From: Terriglobia bacterium
GTDB taxonomy: Bacteria > Acidobacteriota > Terriglobia > JAJPHL01
Assembly: GCA_021325275.1 (NCBI GenBank)
Contig: JAJPHL010000071.1
Location: forward strand, 124,001 to 188,000
Direction of reading: 5' to 3'
DNA: 64,000 nt
A model generated the notes under the pieces. The model worked only from the letters and a program-made list of their open reading frames with translations. It did not search any database and had not been told where the DNA came from. Shown piece by piece: positions 50,364 to 59,680 of this stretch. Position 1 is the stretch's first letter. Each line of letters starts with the position of its first letter. The translations under genes were made by a program, and so were the position numbers.

Positions 50364-52622
50364 ATGGATCGCCGAGAGTTTTTGCAAGTAGCAGCTGTTG
50401 CGGGGGCCGCAACTGTTACCCCCACTGGAACAGCCGCCGGTAACGTGCCCGCGCCGCTCATCGCCACCTTTACAGACAATCACGTCACATGGAAAGTTTT
50501 CGAAGACTTTGCGACGCGCGACGGCGTTATTGCATTTCTATCGGCGCACGGCGAACACCGCGAACTTCACAAGAGCGCCGAGCCGACGTTCCCCACCGCC
50601 GATCCACCGTTTCTCGGACTGAAGATTGCCGACATCGGAATGTCCGGGCCGGATTTGCTGGCGGACGAGCTGCTGAAGTCGGGCGACCCTGATCCGGAGC
50701 TCGTGCGCGCGGCCGCGCCGCCGTTGGCGTCGAATCGGCCGGCGCAGCAAGGAGCGTTCGCGCCGAGGCTTTCGTGGAACACGTTTGTCGGAACGAAAGA
50801 GTGCTCCGACACGATGCCGGTATTTCCGCAGGCCAACACGCGGACCTATCACCCGAATCAATACTTCGAGGAATTGCGCCAGCAGAACATTTCCTACGAT
50901 CGTCACGAAGGACTTGTGGGCGGATGGATGCCCGCAGTGCGAAAAGTGTTTCCGATTTCCGCGAACTCCTACATCGAGGCGATCATTTTCGGCGACGTCG
51001 ATGCGAAGGATCGATTCATCGTGCAAACGTGGCATCGAACGGCGCGCATCGAAGACGGCAAAATCACGAAAGTTGTCTACGGATACAGCTATCCCGCGTA
51101 CCCGCCTGCCAGAAAGGATCCGCCGCCCGAGGCGTTCTATCGGGCGCTCCTTCGTTTTGCCGAATACTGGGATCGCCAACTGCACGACGTCGCGCCCGCC
51201 ACGCTGCCGCATCCCGTGTGGATCGACATGGCGAAGCATGCGATCGCCAAGGAGATCATGGTGCGCCCCGGCGGCGTCTACCCGAAGTACGGCGCGGTGG
51301 ACCGCGATTACTACGGATCGGAGTACGACGGATTTCAAGACGTTTTCACGAGCTCCGTCTACACGAATCTCGAATGGGGACGCTTTCAACCGGCGCGCGC
51401 GATCATCGACAACTACCTCACCGATTTCACCGACGACAAAGGCATGATCAACATGCGTGGGCCGGAGACGGCGCAGTTCGGACTGACGCTATCGCTCTTG
51501 GCTCGGTATCTGAATTACACCGGCGACGCGGCCTTGATCGAAAAACATCGCAGCAAAATCGCCGCGACGGCGCAAATGCTCGTCGCGATGCACGACGAAA
51601 GCTTGCGACTGCCCATGGACGCGCCGGGTCATGGATTGATTCATGGATGGTCCGAGTCGGACGCGTGTCTCGCCGCGACTCCCGAGACTTGGTGGCAGCC
51701 GTACTTCGCCAACAGCGCGTTTTCCGCCCGCGGATTGCGCGATATTTCACGCGTGTGGACGAATCCGTCGCAGGCGAGGGCCTGGCGCGATCGTGCCGCC
51801 GTCCTGCAGAAACGCACGATCGAATCGATCGAACAAAATGTCCGCCGCGACATGACACCGCCATATATCGGTCCGCTGCCGGGCGCGAAGCTTACATTCC
51901 GCGAGTCGATGGCGACGGAGCGGCCGAGTCCGCAGCAGTGGCCGCACCGGCCTTACGCGGAATTGTTGCAAGCCGATATCTTGCCACCGGTGCTTGCCAA
52001 CACGGTGATCGATTGCATGCGCGCGTATGGCGCGACGACGATGGGCGTGGTCGCGAACGTTGGTCGCGCGAACCCGAATGGCCGTGCGATTCTCGGGTTC
52101 ATCTCGTATGGATACGCGCAACAGTTGTTGCGTCTCGATCGTATCGAGGAATACTTGCTGTTTCTTTACGCGCATCGCTTCCACGATCACACGCCGGGAA
52201 GTTGGACCGCTGGAGAAGTGTCCGGTATCACCGGTGGCACGGCGATCTTTTGCATTCCGGCGCAACAAACGATTCCGATGTTGGTGCGTTGGATGCTGGT
52301 GCTGGAAGATTCCGACGAAGATCGCTTGTACCTCGGCAAAGGATTGCCGCGCGAGTGGATCGCCGGCGGCCAAGAAAACAGAATCGAGCAAGCGCCCACG
52401 CGTTGGGGTCGCGTGAATTTCCGGATCGCCGGAGAAAAAGCGACGGTTGAACTCGCCGCCGCGAAAGCGCCGCCAAAAGAATTGCACGTAAAATTCCGCG
52501 GCCTTCAGCCGCGCGAGATTCTCGTTAACGGCAAACCCGCGACCATCGGCGGCGCGCACCGCGACACCGCGATCTTTCCGACCAGTGGTCAGCGTCACTT
52601 TGAGTTGATCGCCAGGACATGA
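50364..52622 (+). CDS. Tat-exported six-hairpin glycosidase-like protein
   Basis: A 752-residue protein with a twin-arginine signal (MDRREFLQVAAVAGAATVTPTGT). Residues 270-640 look like an (alpha/alpha)6 barrel: SVYTNLEWGRFQPARAIIDNYLTDFTDDKGMINMRGPETAQ, LTLSLLARYLNYTGDAALIEKHRSKI, GLIHGWSESDACLA and YAELLQADILPPVL. The N-terminal 250 residues and C-terminal 90 residues are beta-rich, a layout like GH95/GH78-type enzymes. No family could be fixed, but acidic residues in GWSESD and FTDDKG are candidates for catalysis. It starts 14 bases from the divergent GH127 gene, so the two probably work on the same glycan. Confidence 0.75.
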   Translation: MDRREFLQVAAVAGAATVTPTGTAAGNVPAPLIATFTDNHVTWKVFEDFATRDGVIAFLSAHGEHRELHKSAEPTFPTADPPFLGLKIADIGMSGPDLLADELLKSGDPDPELVRAAAPPLASNRPAQQGAFAPRLSWNTFVGTKECSDTMPVFPQANTRTYHPNQYFEELRQQNISYDRHEGLVGGWMPAVRKVFPISANSYIEAIIFGDVDAKDRFIVQTWHRTARIEDGKITKVVYGYSYPAYPPARKDPPPEAFYRALLRFAEYWDRQLHDVAPATLPHPVWIDMAKHAIAKEIMVRPGGVYPKYGAVDRDYYGSEYDGFQDVFTSSVYTNLEWGRFQPARAIIDNYLTDFTDDKGMINMRGPETAQFGLTLSLLARYLNYTGDAALIEKHRSKIAATAQMLVAMHDESLRLPMDAPGHGLIHGWSESDACLAATPETWWQPYFANSAFSARGLRDISRVWTNPSQARAWRDRAAVLQKRTIESIEQNVRRDMTPPYIGPLPGAKLTFRESMATERPSPQQWPHRPYAELLQADILPPVLANTVIDCMRAYGATTMGVVANVGRANPNGRAILGFISYGYAQQLLRLDRIEEYLLFLYAHRFHDHTPGSWTAGEVSGITGGTAIFCIPAQQTIPMLVRWMLVLEDSDEDRLYLGKGLPREWIAGGQENRIEQAPTRWGRVNFRIAGEKATVELAAAKAPPKELHVKFRGLQPREILVNGKPATIGGAHRDTAIFPTSGQRHFELIART

Positions 52623-52699
52623 CTGTTCACTCTTGGACAGCATAACGTCTGGCATTCTGCGATCCTGGTCATAAGCCCCCCAGATCGCGAGAATCGCCG

Positions 52700-53533
52700 A
52701 TGAAAATGCTTTGCGGATGTTTGCTTCTTGCCGGTGCGGTTTTCTCCTTTGCGCAGACTCGTCCGACAATCACCGCACCTCCCGGCGGACTCGTCCGCTG
52801 GACCGCGCCCGGTACAACGCGCTGCCAGATGGCCGGGCGCACGTGGCCCGCGCTCGGAGAAACCTGCTACTACCCGGTGGATATCGAGCACAGGACCGCC
52901 AAGATTCTCGTGGCGCGCTGGCGCGCTTCTCACCGCGAACTGGCCGACATTTCCGTGGAGCCGTACGACTACGGAACGCAGGAAATTGAATTGCCGGATA
53001 TTCCGCAAGCGCATCCATCCGCCGCCGACTTGCGGCGCGATGCTCGCGATCGCCTGCTGCTCAGCCGGGTGTTTACGCACCGCGAAGGTCCCGCGGAGTT
53101 CACGCTGCCGCTGGGAAATCCCGCCAAACCGCTGCCGGAAGGAAAGTCGTTCGGCGTGAAGAGAATCTTCAACGGCAAACCGGCGCCGAGTCCGCACATG
53201 GGGATCGACTTTCCGGTGCCGATCGAGTCGCCGGTGCTGGCGGTGGCCGATGGAACGGTGGTGGTAGCGCGCGACTTGTTTTTCGAAGGGAACGCGGTCA
53301 TCGTCGACCACGGCGACGGCCTGATGAGCGAGTATTTTCACCTCTCGCGGATCGACGTTCAAGTGGGACAAAAGGTGCGCAAGGGGCACACGCTCGGGCG
53401 CGTTGGGTCCACGGGACGCGCAACAGGTCCGCACTTGTTCTTCGGAATCCGCTGGCACGACGCTCGCATCGATCCCGCTTTCCTGCTGGGCGATCCCGAA
53501 AAAATCCCGAGTCTCCCCAACGAAACATACTGA
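52700..53533 (+). CDS. M23 (LytM-like) peptidase, zinc ligand altered
   Basis: A 277-residue exported protein (signal peptide ending FSFAQT). After a beta-rich N-terminal domain (30-150) comes the M23 fold: PSPHMGIDFPVPIESPVLAVADGTVV with H166 and D170, GNAVIVDHGDGLMSEYFHLSRI with H214, then TGRATGPHLFFGIRWHDARIDP. In active LytM enzymes the last motif is H-x-H; here it is H245-L-F247, so one zinc ligand is Phe. Either zinc is bound differently or it acts as a non-catalytic activator of murein hydrolases. It lies between the glycosidase and DedA genes on the same strand. Confidence 0.88.
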   Translation: MKMLCGCLLLAGAVFSFAQTRPTITAPPGGLVRWTAPGTTRCQMAGRTWPALGETCYYPVDIEHRTAKILVARWRASHRELADISVEPYDYGTQEIELPDIPQAHPSAADLRRDARDRLLLSRVFTHREGPAEFTLPLGNPAKPLPEGKSFGVKRIFNGKPAPSPHMGIDFPVPIESPVLAVADGTVVVARDLFFEGNAVIVDHGDGLMSEYFHLSRIDVQVGQKVRKGHTLGRVGSTGRATGPHLFFGIRWHDARIDPAFLLGDPEKIPSLPNETY

Positions 53534-53563
53534 ACGTTGTGGAACCCAATGCAGGCGTGACCT

Positions 53564-54130
53564 ATGCTGGCACGGTTGATTCTGCGACACGGGTATCTGC
53601 TGATCTTCGCGGGCGTGGCGTTGGAGGGCGATGCCACATTGGCGACGGCGGCTTTTCTCGCGCATCGCGGGGAGTTTTCGCTGGCGTATGTGATCGCCAC
53701 GGCGATGGTCGCCGCGACGTTCGGCAACGAAGTTGTGTTCTGGATCTTCAACGGCCGCGGGCATGCCTTCGCGGATCGGTTGGCCGCGAAGGATCGCCGT
53801 TTCGCGCGCGCCGAAGAATGGGTGCGGAAGAGAGGCGGGCTGTTGCTCTTTCTGTCGCGATTCATCATCGGCTTTCGCACTGCGATTCCCGCGGCGTGCG
53901 CAGTGTCGGGGATGCCGGCTGCGCGCTTTTTCTTTTTCAACGCGTCCGGAGCCATTGTGTGGACGTTGGTGTTCGCCTACATTGGCTTTGCGGGAACCTA
54001 CGAGATCCGGCGGCTGGTCCGCGAGATTCGTCTCCACGAGGTCCCCATCGGTGCGTTTCTGGTGTTCCTGTTGGCCGGTTACGTGCTGATTCGCGGAAGA
54101 GAAAAAACGCCGCCGTCAACAGACGGCTAA
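53564..54130 (+). CDS. DedA-family membrane protein
   Basis: A 188-residue membrane protein of the DedA/SNARE-associated family. The first motif AGVALEGDATLATAAFLAHRG includes the conserved acidic residues, and LFLSRFIIGFRTAIPAACAVSGMPAARFFFFNASGAIVWTL holds the conserved Arg-Gly-Arg pattern. DedA proteins flip undecaprenyl phosphate or phospholipids. About five helices are visible. It starts 30 bases after the M23 gene and may share its transcript; both act on envelope building. It ends four bases inside the converging GH54 gene. Confidence 0.9.
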   Translation: MLARLILRHGYLLIFAGVALEGDATLATAAFLAHRGEFSLAYVIATAMVAATFGNEVVFWIFNGRGHAFADRLAAKDRRFARAEEWVRKRGGLLLFLSRFIIGFRTAIPAACAVSGMPAARFFFFNASGAIVWTLVFAYIGFAGTYEIRRLVREIRLHEVPIGAFLVFLLAGYVLIRGREKTPPSTDG

Positions 54131-57100
54131 TTGCGCTTCCGCGAATATTTGTTGGGCGCGCCCGGCGTGGGAATGTCCGTCGTGATGGACGCACCGCTCG
54201 CATGTGTCTTGGTCAACGCGGTTGTGAGCGTGATGCCGCTGCCGGAGACCGGCGCACCCGAAGCATGCGCAAACTTCAGCGGCGCGGCGACCGTGATCAT
54301 GAAACCGCCTCTTCCTCCGCCCATCGTTGCGATGACCGCCGTTTCTTGATTCGCGCCGCTGTCGATGGTGATCGTCTGGCCGTTGCTAAAGCCGATTGCC
54401 GCGCCCACCGGAATCGCGGTAGCGCCGACCGCGGTCGCAGTACCCACGGTAGTTGCGCCGGCAGTGCCGACCGACGCGATCACGGCCGTCTCAAAGTTGG
54501 CATCGGCGTCGATCGCAATTGTTTGGCCGGCGGAAAAATCCGTGACGCTCGATACTTTGAGATTCGTCGCGCCGGCTGCGGCTCCTGTCGGCAGCATCGT
54601 CAGCGGAGGAACCACGAAGTCGGTGCAGTCGCTGTCGCTGTCAAAACCATCCGGGAAGCGTCCCGCGCTGCGATTCGGCTGCGGAACGGCGGGTCCGTTC
54701 GGACCGAATCCAAATCCTCCAGGTGATGCCACGCGGCATCCGGCTCGTCCCGCTCCCGATTCCGCTTGATAGCCCTTCGACGCCCAGGGATCGACGAGCA
54801 ATCCGTAGTTCAAGCTGTCGACCACCAGTCCCGCGGCGTCGCGCAGCACCATCGCGCCGGCGTTGGAAAGCGCGGGACCGCCGAACCACTGGTTAGGCGC
54901 GGGTGTTCCCGGATATCCCACGGTTGTCACAGCGCCATCGCGCACAACGGCATCCACGTCATGATCGCGCGCCAGCGGAGCGTCAAGCGCGATTCCCGTG
55001 CCGAGCGCCTGCACCGGCTCATTACTCGAATGCGCAAACGACGTCGCCGGGCGGAAAGTGATCCCTGTTCCTGGCGCGCTGAAGGGCAGATTCGCCGCAT
55101 GCTTGAACTTGATCGGCGTGGCGAGTTCCAGTCCTGTTCCTTGTGCGACCACGAACTCGCGGTTGACATGCGGTTTCGCCAACGCCGGCGTGAAATCCAC
55201 GGTCGTGCCTGTGTTACTCGCCGGGCTTATTGCGGTGATTGTTACCACTTCGTGATTCGCCGGCGTGCCGACGGTCATCTTGTCGCCGATGGTAAATCCG
55301 TTCGCGGTGCGCACCCGGATGGACGTCGTGCTGGAATCAGCGTTCGCCGCCAGCGCGGTGCGGTACGATTGCGTGCCAACGCGCGTCACCGTAACCGTTT
55401 CGATGCCATGGCCCACGCTCGCGATATCCAGGCGAATCTTGTCGCCCACGGAAATATTCGCGACCGACGTAACCCTGATGTTGGTTGCACCGGGCAGAGC
55501 GTCCGCGCCAAGAAAAGCTTGCGTGCCTTGTTTGCCCACTGCGGTCACCGTCGCGACTTCGTATTTTTCCATGCCTCTCGCGACCGCCGGATACGTCGCG
55601 CCATAACCAATCGCGATTTTCTCGCCGACGACGAAGCCGGTCGCGTTTGTCACCGGCACGCTCGTCGATCCCGCGGGGATCGTGATCACCGGACCGTCGG
55701 GCAGCGGCTGCCAAAGCGTCGTGCTCGGCGTGGCCGCCGTGCCGATGCTTACGATCTTGCGAGTTTCGTTATCGATCGTGACCGTATCGCCCACGTTCAT
55801 TCCTGTCGTGCTGCGCACGCTGATGGTGGTGTCGCCCTTGTGCGCCGGTGCAACGAGCCCGGAATTTGAGAGTCCCAGTAAATAGAATCCGCCGGCGGCG
55901 ATTTTCGTTCCCGTCGGAATTTTCACTTCGGAAAATGCGGGCATCTGCGTCGCGTGTTCGGTAAGCGACCAATTCGAGATGTCCACTTCTTTTGTTCCGG
56001 CGTTGTACAACTCGATGAACGGATTGGTCACGCGAAATTCGTTGATCTTCACTGGAGGAATATTCCGGACCTTTTCGACGGACGTCTCGGAGTGTTTTTG
56101 TCGAGACGTTTGATCGATCCATTCGGCACGGCCGGCGATGTCGCCGTTGAAGGGCACGGGGCCCGAGGTGATTGTGAACGTCGTGCTGACGCTTTCGCCA
56201 GGCGCGATGGAGTTGGGGCGTTGCTCGGACGGCTTGGGTGCCGCCGTCCACTGTTTCGGAACGACCATGTTCAACATGACGTCCCCCACGGCCGCACCGG
56301 TCGTGTTCGTGAACGTGACCGTAACGTCGTGCGACGATCCCGGCGAAAACGTTTGGACTCCAGTGGGCTTCGCGCCAAGACTCACGCGCGCGACGTCATA
56401 TTTCGCGGCGACAACGTTGGCCTGAACAAGCTGATCCGTCGCGTCCGACGGAAAAGTTCCCGCGGCCGTCATCGCGCCTTCATAAAACGTTCCTTGCGAA
56501 CCAACACTGTTGTCCCCGCCATTGCCGAGCAGGATCGCGCCTTGTTTGCGCATCGGATCGTAGCTGACATCCACGCGCGGTCCATCGAACATCACTTGCA
56601 AGGGGCCGCGTTGCGCGTCGCCGCCCATCGACGTCCAATGGTGCGGCTCGCCTTTGGCCATCGCCGTGACGAATCGCCACGTGATGCTTGGCAGCGTTGG
56701 GCAATTCTTCGTTCCATCCGTGACGCAGCCGACGAGATTGTTTTCCTGATCCGTCATCACCCACGGACCCGGCGCAGGTCCGTGATACCACGCGCCGGCG
56801 TTGCCGTAATACGTGGTTTCCATCGTGCCGTTGTCGTCGTCGCGGCTGTCGATCTCGGCGTTGCCGTAATCGAAACAGCATCCGGAATTGTAGTGCTGTC
56901 CGTTGATCACCCAATACTGGCCCTCGTCCTGATCGTCGACGGCCGTGCCCCTCGGATCGTCGATGCGAAGACCCATGCCCGGCGCGATGAAGACGCCGTA
57001 GACTTTGTGTCCCATGATCGTGATCGGCGCCATGTCCGCCAGTGGCAAATTGTTGAATCCGCCCATCGCGGGACCGGCGAATCCTCCGCGCGGCGCTTGG

Positions 57101-57462
57101 GTGAGATCGTTATGCTTCGCGGATTGATCGAAGATCTTGGTGATCCAGCAGTACGTGTTGGCGCAGAAGGCGTCTTGCGCCGCCGCGTCGGCGTATCCGC
57201 CGCCAGGTACGACGCCGATGTTCAGCGTCTTGCCGTCTGATTGGCGCAATACCTGATACAGCGGACCCTTGTACGAAGCGTAGAGCGCGCGCGTCGTGCT
57301 GTGCGCCGCGACGCATGGCGTGTTCGCCCCGGCGTAAATGTCGCAGGGACCTTGCGGTCGCGGCGAAGCAGCCGGTTTGCTTGTTTGTGTCGCCAGCACT
57401 GAAATTGAGCACGCCACGCAGATCAGCGCGGACCCCAGTGAGAGAAGGATCACCCGTTTCAT
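54127..57462 (-). CDS. GH54 alpha-L-arabinofuranosidase fused to lamin-tail and beta-repeat domains
   Basis: A 1111-residue secreted fusion. After a signal peptide (1-24), residues 38-360 match the GH54 catalytic domain of fungal AbfB: GPCDIYAGANTPCVAAHSTTRALYASYKG, DAFCANTYCWITKIFDQSAKHNDLTQAPRGGFAGP, HYNSGCCFDYGNAE with the vicinal Cys pair C195/C196, PWVMTDQENNL with nucleophile E240 and GGDNSVGSQGTFYEG with acid/base D317. Next comes an NPCBM-like domain (370-460), then lamin-tail domains starting VKINEFRVTNPFIELYNAG. The C-terminal 500 residues are VGD-type beta-repeats (TTISVRSTTGMNVGDTVTID). No arabinose-binding AbfB domain follows. It should cleave arabinofuranosyl side chains outside the cell. 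Confidence 0.9.
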   Translation of the reverse strand: MKRVILLSLGSALICVACSISVLATQTSKPAASPRPQGPCDIYAGANTPCVAAHSTTRALYASYKGPLYQVLRQSDGKTLNIGVVPGGGYADAAAQDAFCANTYCWITKIFDQSAKHNDLTQAPRGGFAGPAMGGFNNLPLADMAPITIMGHKVYGVFIAPGMGLRIDDPRGTAVDDQDEGQYWVINGQHYNSGCCFDYGNAEIDSRDDDNGTMETTYYGNAGAWYHGPAPGPWVMTDQENNLVGCVTDGTKNCPTLPSITWRFVTAMAKGEPHHWTSMGGDAQRGPLQVMFDGPRVDVSYDPMRKQGAILLGNGGDNSVGSQGTFYEGAMTAAGTFPSDATDQLVQANVVAAKYDVARVSLGAKPTGVQTFSPGSSHDVTVTFTNTTGAAVGDVMLNMVVPKQWTAAPKPSEQRPNSIAPGESVSTTFTITSGPVPFNGDIAGRAEWIDQTSRQKHSETSVEKVRNIPPVKINEFRVTNPFIELYNAGTKEVDISNWSLTEHATQMPAFSEVKIPTGTKIAAGGFYLLGLSNSGLVAPAHKGDTTISVRSTTGMNVGDTVTIDNETRKIVSIGTAATPSTTLWQPLPDGPVITIPAGSTSVPVTNATGFVVGEKIAIGYGATYPAVARGMEKYEVATVTAVGKQGTQAFLGADALPGATNIRVTSVANISVGDKIRLDIASVGHGIETVTVTRVGTQSYRTALAANADSSTTSIRVRTANGFTIGDKMTVGTPANHEVVTITAISPASNTGTTVDFTPALAKPHVNREFVVAQGTGLELATPIKFKHAANLPFSAPGTGITFRPATSFAHSSNEPVQALGTGIALDAPLARDHDVDAVVRDGAVTTVGYPGTPAPNQWFGGPALSNAGAMVLRDAAGLVVDSLNYGLLVDPWASKGYQAESGAGRAGCRVASPGGFGFGPNGPAVPQPNRSAGRFPDGFDSDSDCTDFVVPPLTMLPTGAAAGATNLKVSSVTDFSAGQTIAIDADANFETAVIASVGTAGATTVGTATAVGATAIPVGAAIGFSNGQTITIDSGANQETAVIATMGGGRGGFMITVAAPLKFAHASGAPVSGSGITLTTALTKTHASGASITTDIPTPGAPNKYSRKRN

Positions 57463-57488
57463 GACACGTCTACTCTAACTGAGTTGTG

Positions 57489-59549
57489 TCAAACGGAGAG
57501 CGGCAATGTTCCCTCTTGCTTCGCTCGCTCAATGCGCGGGCGGGCGCCCGGTTTCCACAGCGGAACGCGATGCGTCAGGCGATAGGCGAGCGGCGCGCCG
57601 TCTTCGCGCGGGCTGCGCTCAAGCGGGCGGGGAATACAGACAAATTCCACTTCCAGTTCCGTGGCCGTCGCGCGAACCGTCGTGTAGCCGTGCGCGCCGA
57701 CATCGACGAACGAAAGGTGCGGTGCGGCTTCGGCGTTCGATTCCTTCAACGCCGCTTGGCGACTCCCCGTGCGTTGCAACGCCAGACTCGCGCGCACCCC
57801 GTGCATCAAGGTGAAATTTACCGCCGGCTGCGCGGCGCCGCCTCCTACAGGTTCATGCACAAAAATCGGACGTTGCGGATGATCTTTCGGCAAGCCGTAC
57901 TCGAGAGCTTCAAACAATCCCGGCGCCGAAATCGACGCCGTAATGAACTCGACGCCGACAGGCTCGAATTTCTCGGGCGGCAGCGACGGCGATACGACGC
58001 CCGCCGAGAACGCGTGACGATCGCCCGCGAGTGTCGCGAATCCCGCGATGCCGTGCTCGCGCACGTAGTCGAGAATTTCAGCGCGCTCGCTGCGATAGCC
58101 CGACCAATCGTCGTCGATCATCGTGGCGTAGCCCGAGCCGGGCCACTTCGCGGGAAAATTGGCGGGCAAGTTGTGAAAATCGAGACGCCAATCGACCATG
58201 CCAACCGAATTGCCCCACAATTTCCACGGCGCGGTTGAGGTGCGCAGGGAATTCAGAAACCACCCTTTCTGAATCTTCCCAAGCATCGAAAGCGGCGTCC
58301 CGTCTTTGCGTGGATTCGCAATCATGGCGCCGTTGAACGCGATTTTTTCCGGCGCGTGGCCGTTGTTCGCGGTGCGTCCGGCATCGAGCGTTTCCAAAAT
58401 GTCGGCGGGAATGCCTTGCGGGAAACCCGACGGTTTGAATGGCGCAAACTCGGCGCGGTCCGTGATCGGTTCCGCGCGAAACGAGCGATTGTCGGTGAGA
58501 ATCAAGTCGACGTTGCGGCCGTAGCGCAGCGATCGATACAACGTCATGCTGTGGATCGCCGCGAGATTGTTGGGTTCTTCGCCGAGGCCGCCCTCGTCGA
58601 AGTTCGTGAGCGGGACATCCTTCACCGGCGCGGCCGCGTAACGATCCGCCTTGGGTACGCCGCCCGGCTTTGATCCATTAACGACAACGCGCGCCGGTTG
58701 ATTTTCGAACCACGCCTGGCACGCCGCGACTTTGCGGGTCTGCGCGGGAATCGCGCCCTCCCCGAAATTCTGCTGCGATTGCCAGCATTTCCACGAGAAC
58801 TCGTGGTTGTCCCACATATAAACGAACGGCAGGTGCGCGCGCGCCTCTTGCAAATCGGGATCGAGCAGATACGCGCGGTAAAGCGCGCGATAGTCGTCGA
58901 CGGTGGTGGGCACGTGGAAATCGCGATGCTTCTCGCCGGACTTGTAGCGCACGATATCGCGAATCTTCCGCGCGTAGTACATCGGGCGATCCTCCGGATA
59001 CCACATGATCTCGTAAACGAAATCGCCGAGATGCATGACGAAGCCGAGTTGTTCGGCGGCGGGGCGGCGCTGATCTTCGTAAATCATGCGTCGATACGCG
59101 GAGCACGCGCCCGCCTGATTATTCTGGCAGCTCACGAAAGCGAATCGCACTGGATGTGGATCGGCGGCGATGGGCGCGGTGATGGTGCGTCCAATGCGGC
59201 TGCCGAAACCCTGCTCGTCGGTGAAGCGATAATAATAGACGCGCGACGGCGCGAGACCCGTGGCGAGTACGCGGCAAGTCCAATCCGTTTCGGCCGAGAC
59301 AGTGGCTTCGGCACTCGACACAATGTTGTGGAAATCGCGATCTTCCGCGACGTCGACAGTCAGCTTGCAAGGTTTGTCGGCCGTCCTGCGCGTCCACAAG
59401 ATCACGCTATCGGGATGGGGATCACCGGACGCGACGCCATGGGGATAAAGGTCACGGCGTTCCTTCCACGGCGCAGCGGCGACGCGGCGCGGCCAGGCCA
59501 ACGACGCGCCATACGAAGCAGCCAGCGCCAAAAAATCGCGGCGTTTCAT
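57489..59549 (-). CDS. phoD: PhoD-like alkaline phosphatase/phosphodiesterase
   Basis: A 686-residue protein with a Tat signal (MKRRDFLALAASYGASLAWPRRVAAAP). The N-terminal part is the PhoD beta-domain (YPHGVASGDPHPDSVILWTRRTAD), followed by the metallophosphatase core: FVSCQNNQAG, VMHLGDFVYEIMWYP, VYMWDNHEFSWKCWQ and FATLAGDRHAFSAG. These motifs supply the Fe/Ca ligands. It should hydrolyse phosphomonoesters or diesters, including teichoic acids or DNA, in the periplasm. It is longer than Bacillus PhoD by about 100 residues, mostly in the last third. No PhoB box was identified. Confidence 0.9.
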   Translation of the reverse strand: MKRRDFLALAASYGASLAWPRRVAAAPWKERRDLYPHGVASGDPHPDSVILWTRRTADKPCKLTVDVAEDRDFHNIVSSAEATVSAETDWTCRVLATGLAPSRVYYYRFTDEQGFGSRIGRTITAPIAADPHPVRFAFVSCQNNQAGACSAYRRMIYEDQRRPAAEQLGFVMHLGDFVYEIMWYPEDRPMYYARKIRDIVRYKSGEKHRDFHVPTTVDDYRALYRAYLLDPDLQEARAHLPFVYMWDNHEFSWKCWQSQQNFGEGAIPAQTRKVAACQAWFENQPARVVVNGSKPGGVPKADRYAAAPVKDVPLTNFDEGGLGEEPNNLAAIHSMTLYRSLRYGRNVDLILTDNRSFRAEPITDRAEFAPFKPSGFPQGIPADILETLDAGRTANNGHAPEKIAFNGAMIANPRKDGTPLSMLGKIQKGWFLNSLRTSTAPWKLWGNSVGMVDWRLDFHNLPANFPAKWPGSGYATMIDDDWSGYRSERAEILDYVREHGIAGFATLAGDRHAFSAGVVSPSLPPEKFEPVGVEFITASISAPGLFEALEYGLPKDHPQRPIFVHEPVGGGAAQPAVNFTLMHGVRASLALQRTGSRQAALKESNAEAAPHLSFVDVGAHGYTTVRATATELEVEFVCIPRPLERSPREDGAPLAYRLTHRVPLWKPGARPRIERAKQEGTLPLSV

Positions 59550-59630
59550 GTGCGTCATGTTATCTCGAATATGCGTGCAAAAGCGACCTTCGCTCTGAAC
59601 TGGATCCGGTTAGCTCGCCTCCACATGGAC

Positions 59631-59636
59631 TATAAT
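59631..59636 (+). promoter_or_regulatory. possible -10 element before the ECF sigma gene
   Basis: TATAAT lies 45 bp before the ATG at 59681. The -35 region at 59608-59613 is poor, so the promoter may belong to another sigma factor. Confidence 0.3.
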
Positions 59637-59680
59637 CCTTCCGGCTTGTGGAATCCGCCGGGGGGCGGTTGTTTTTGCCA

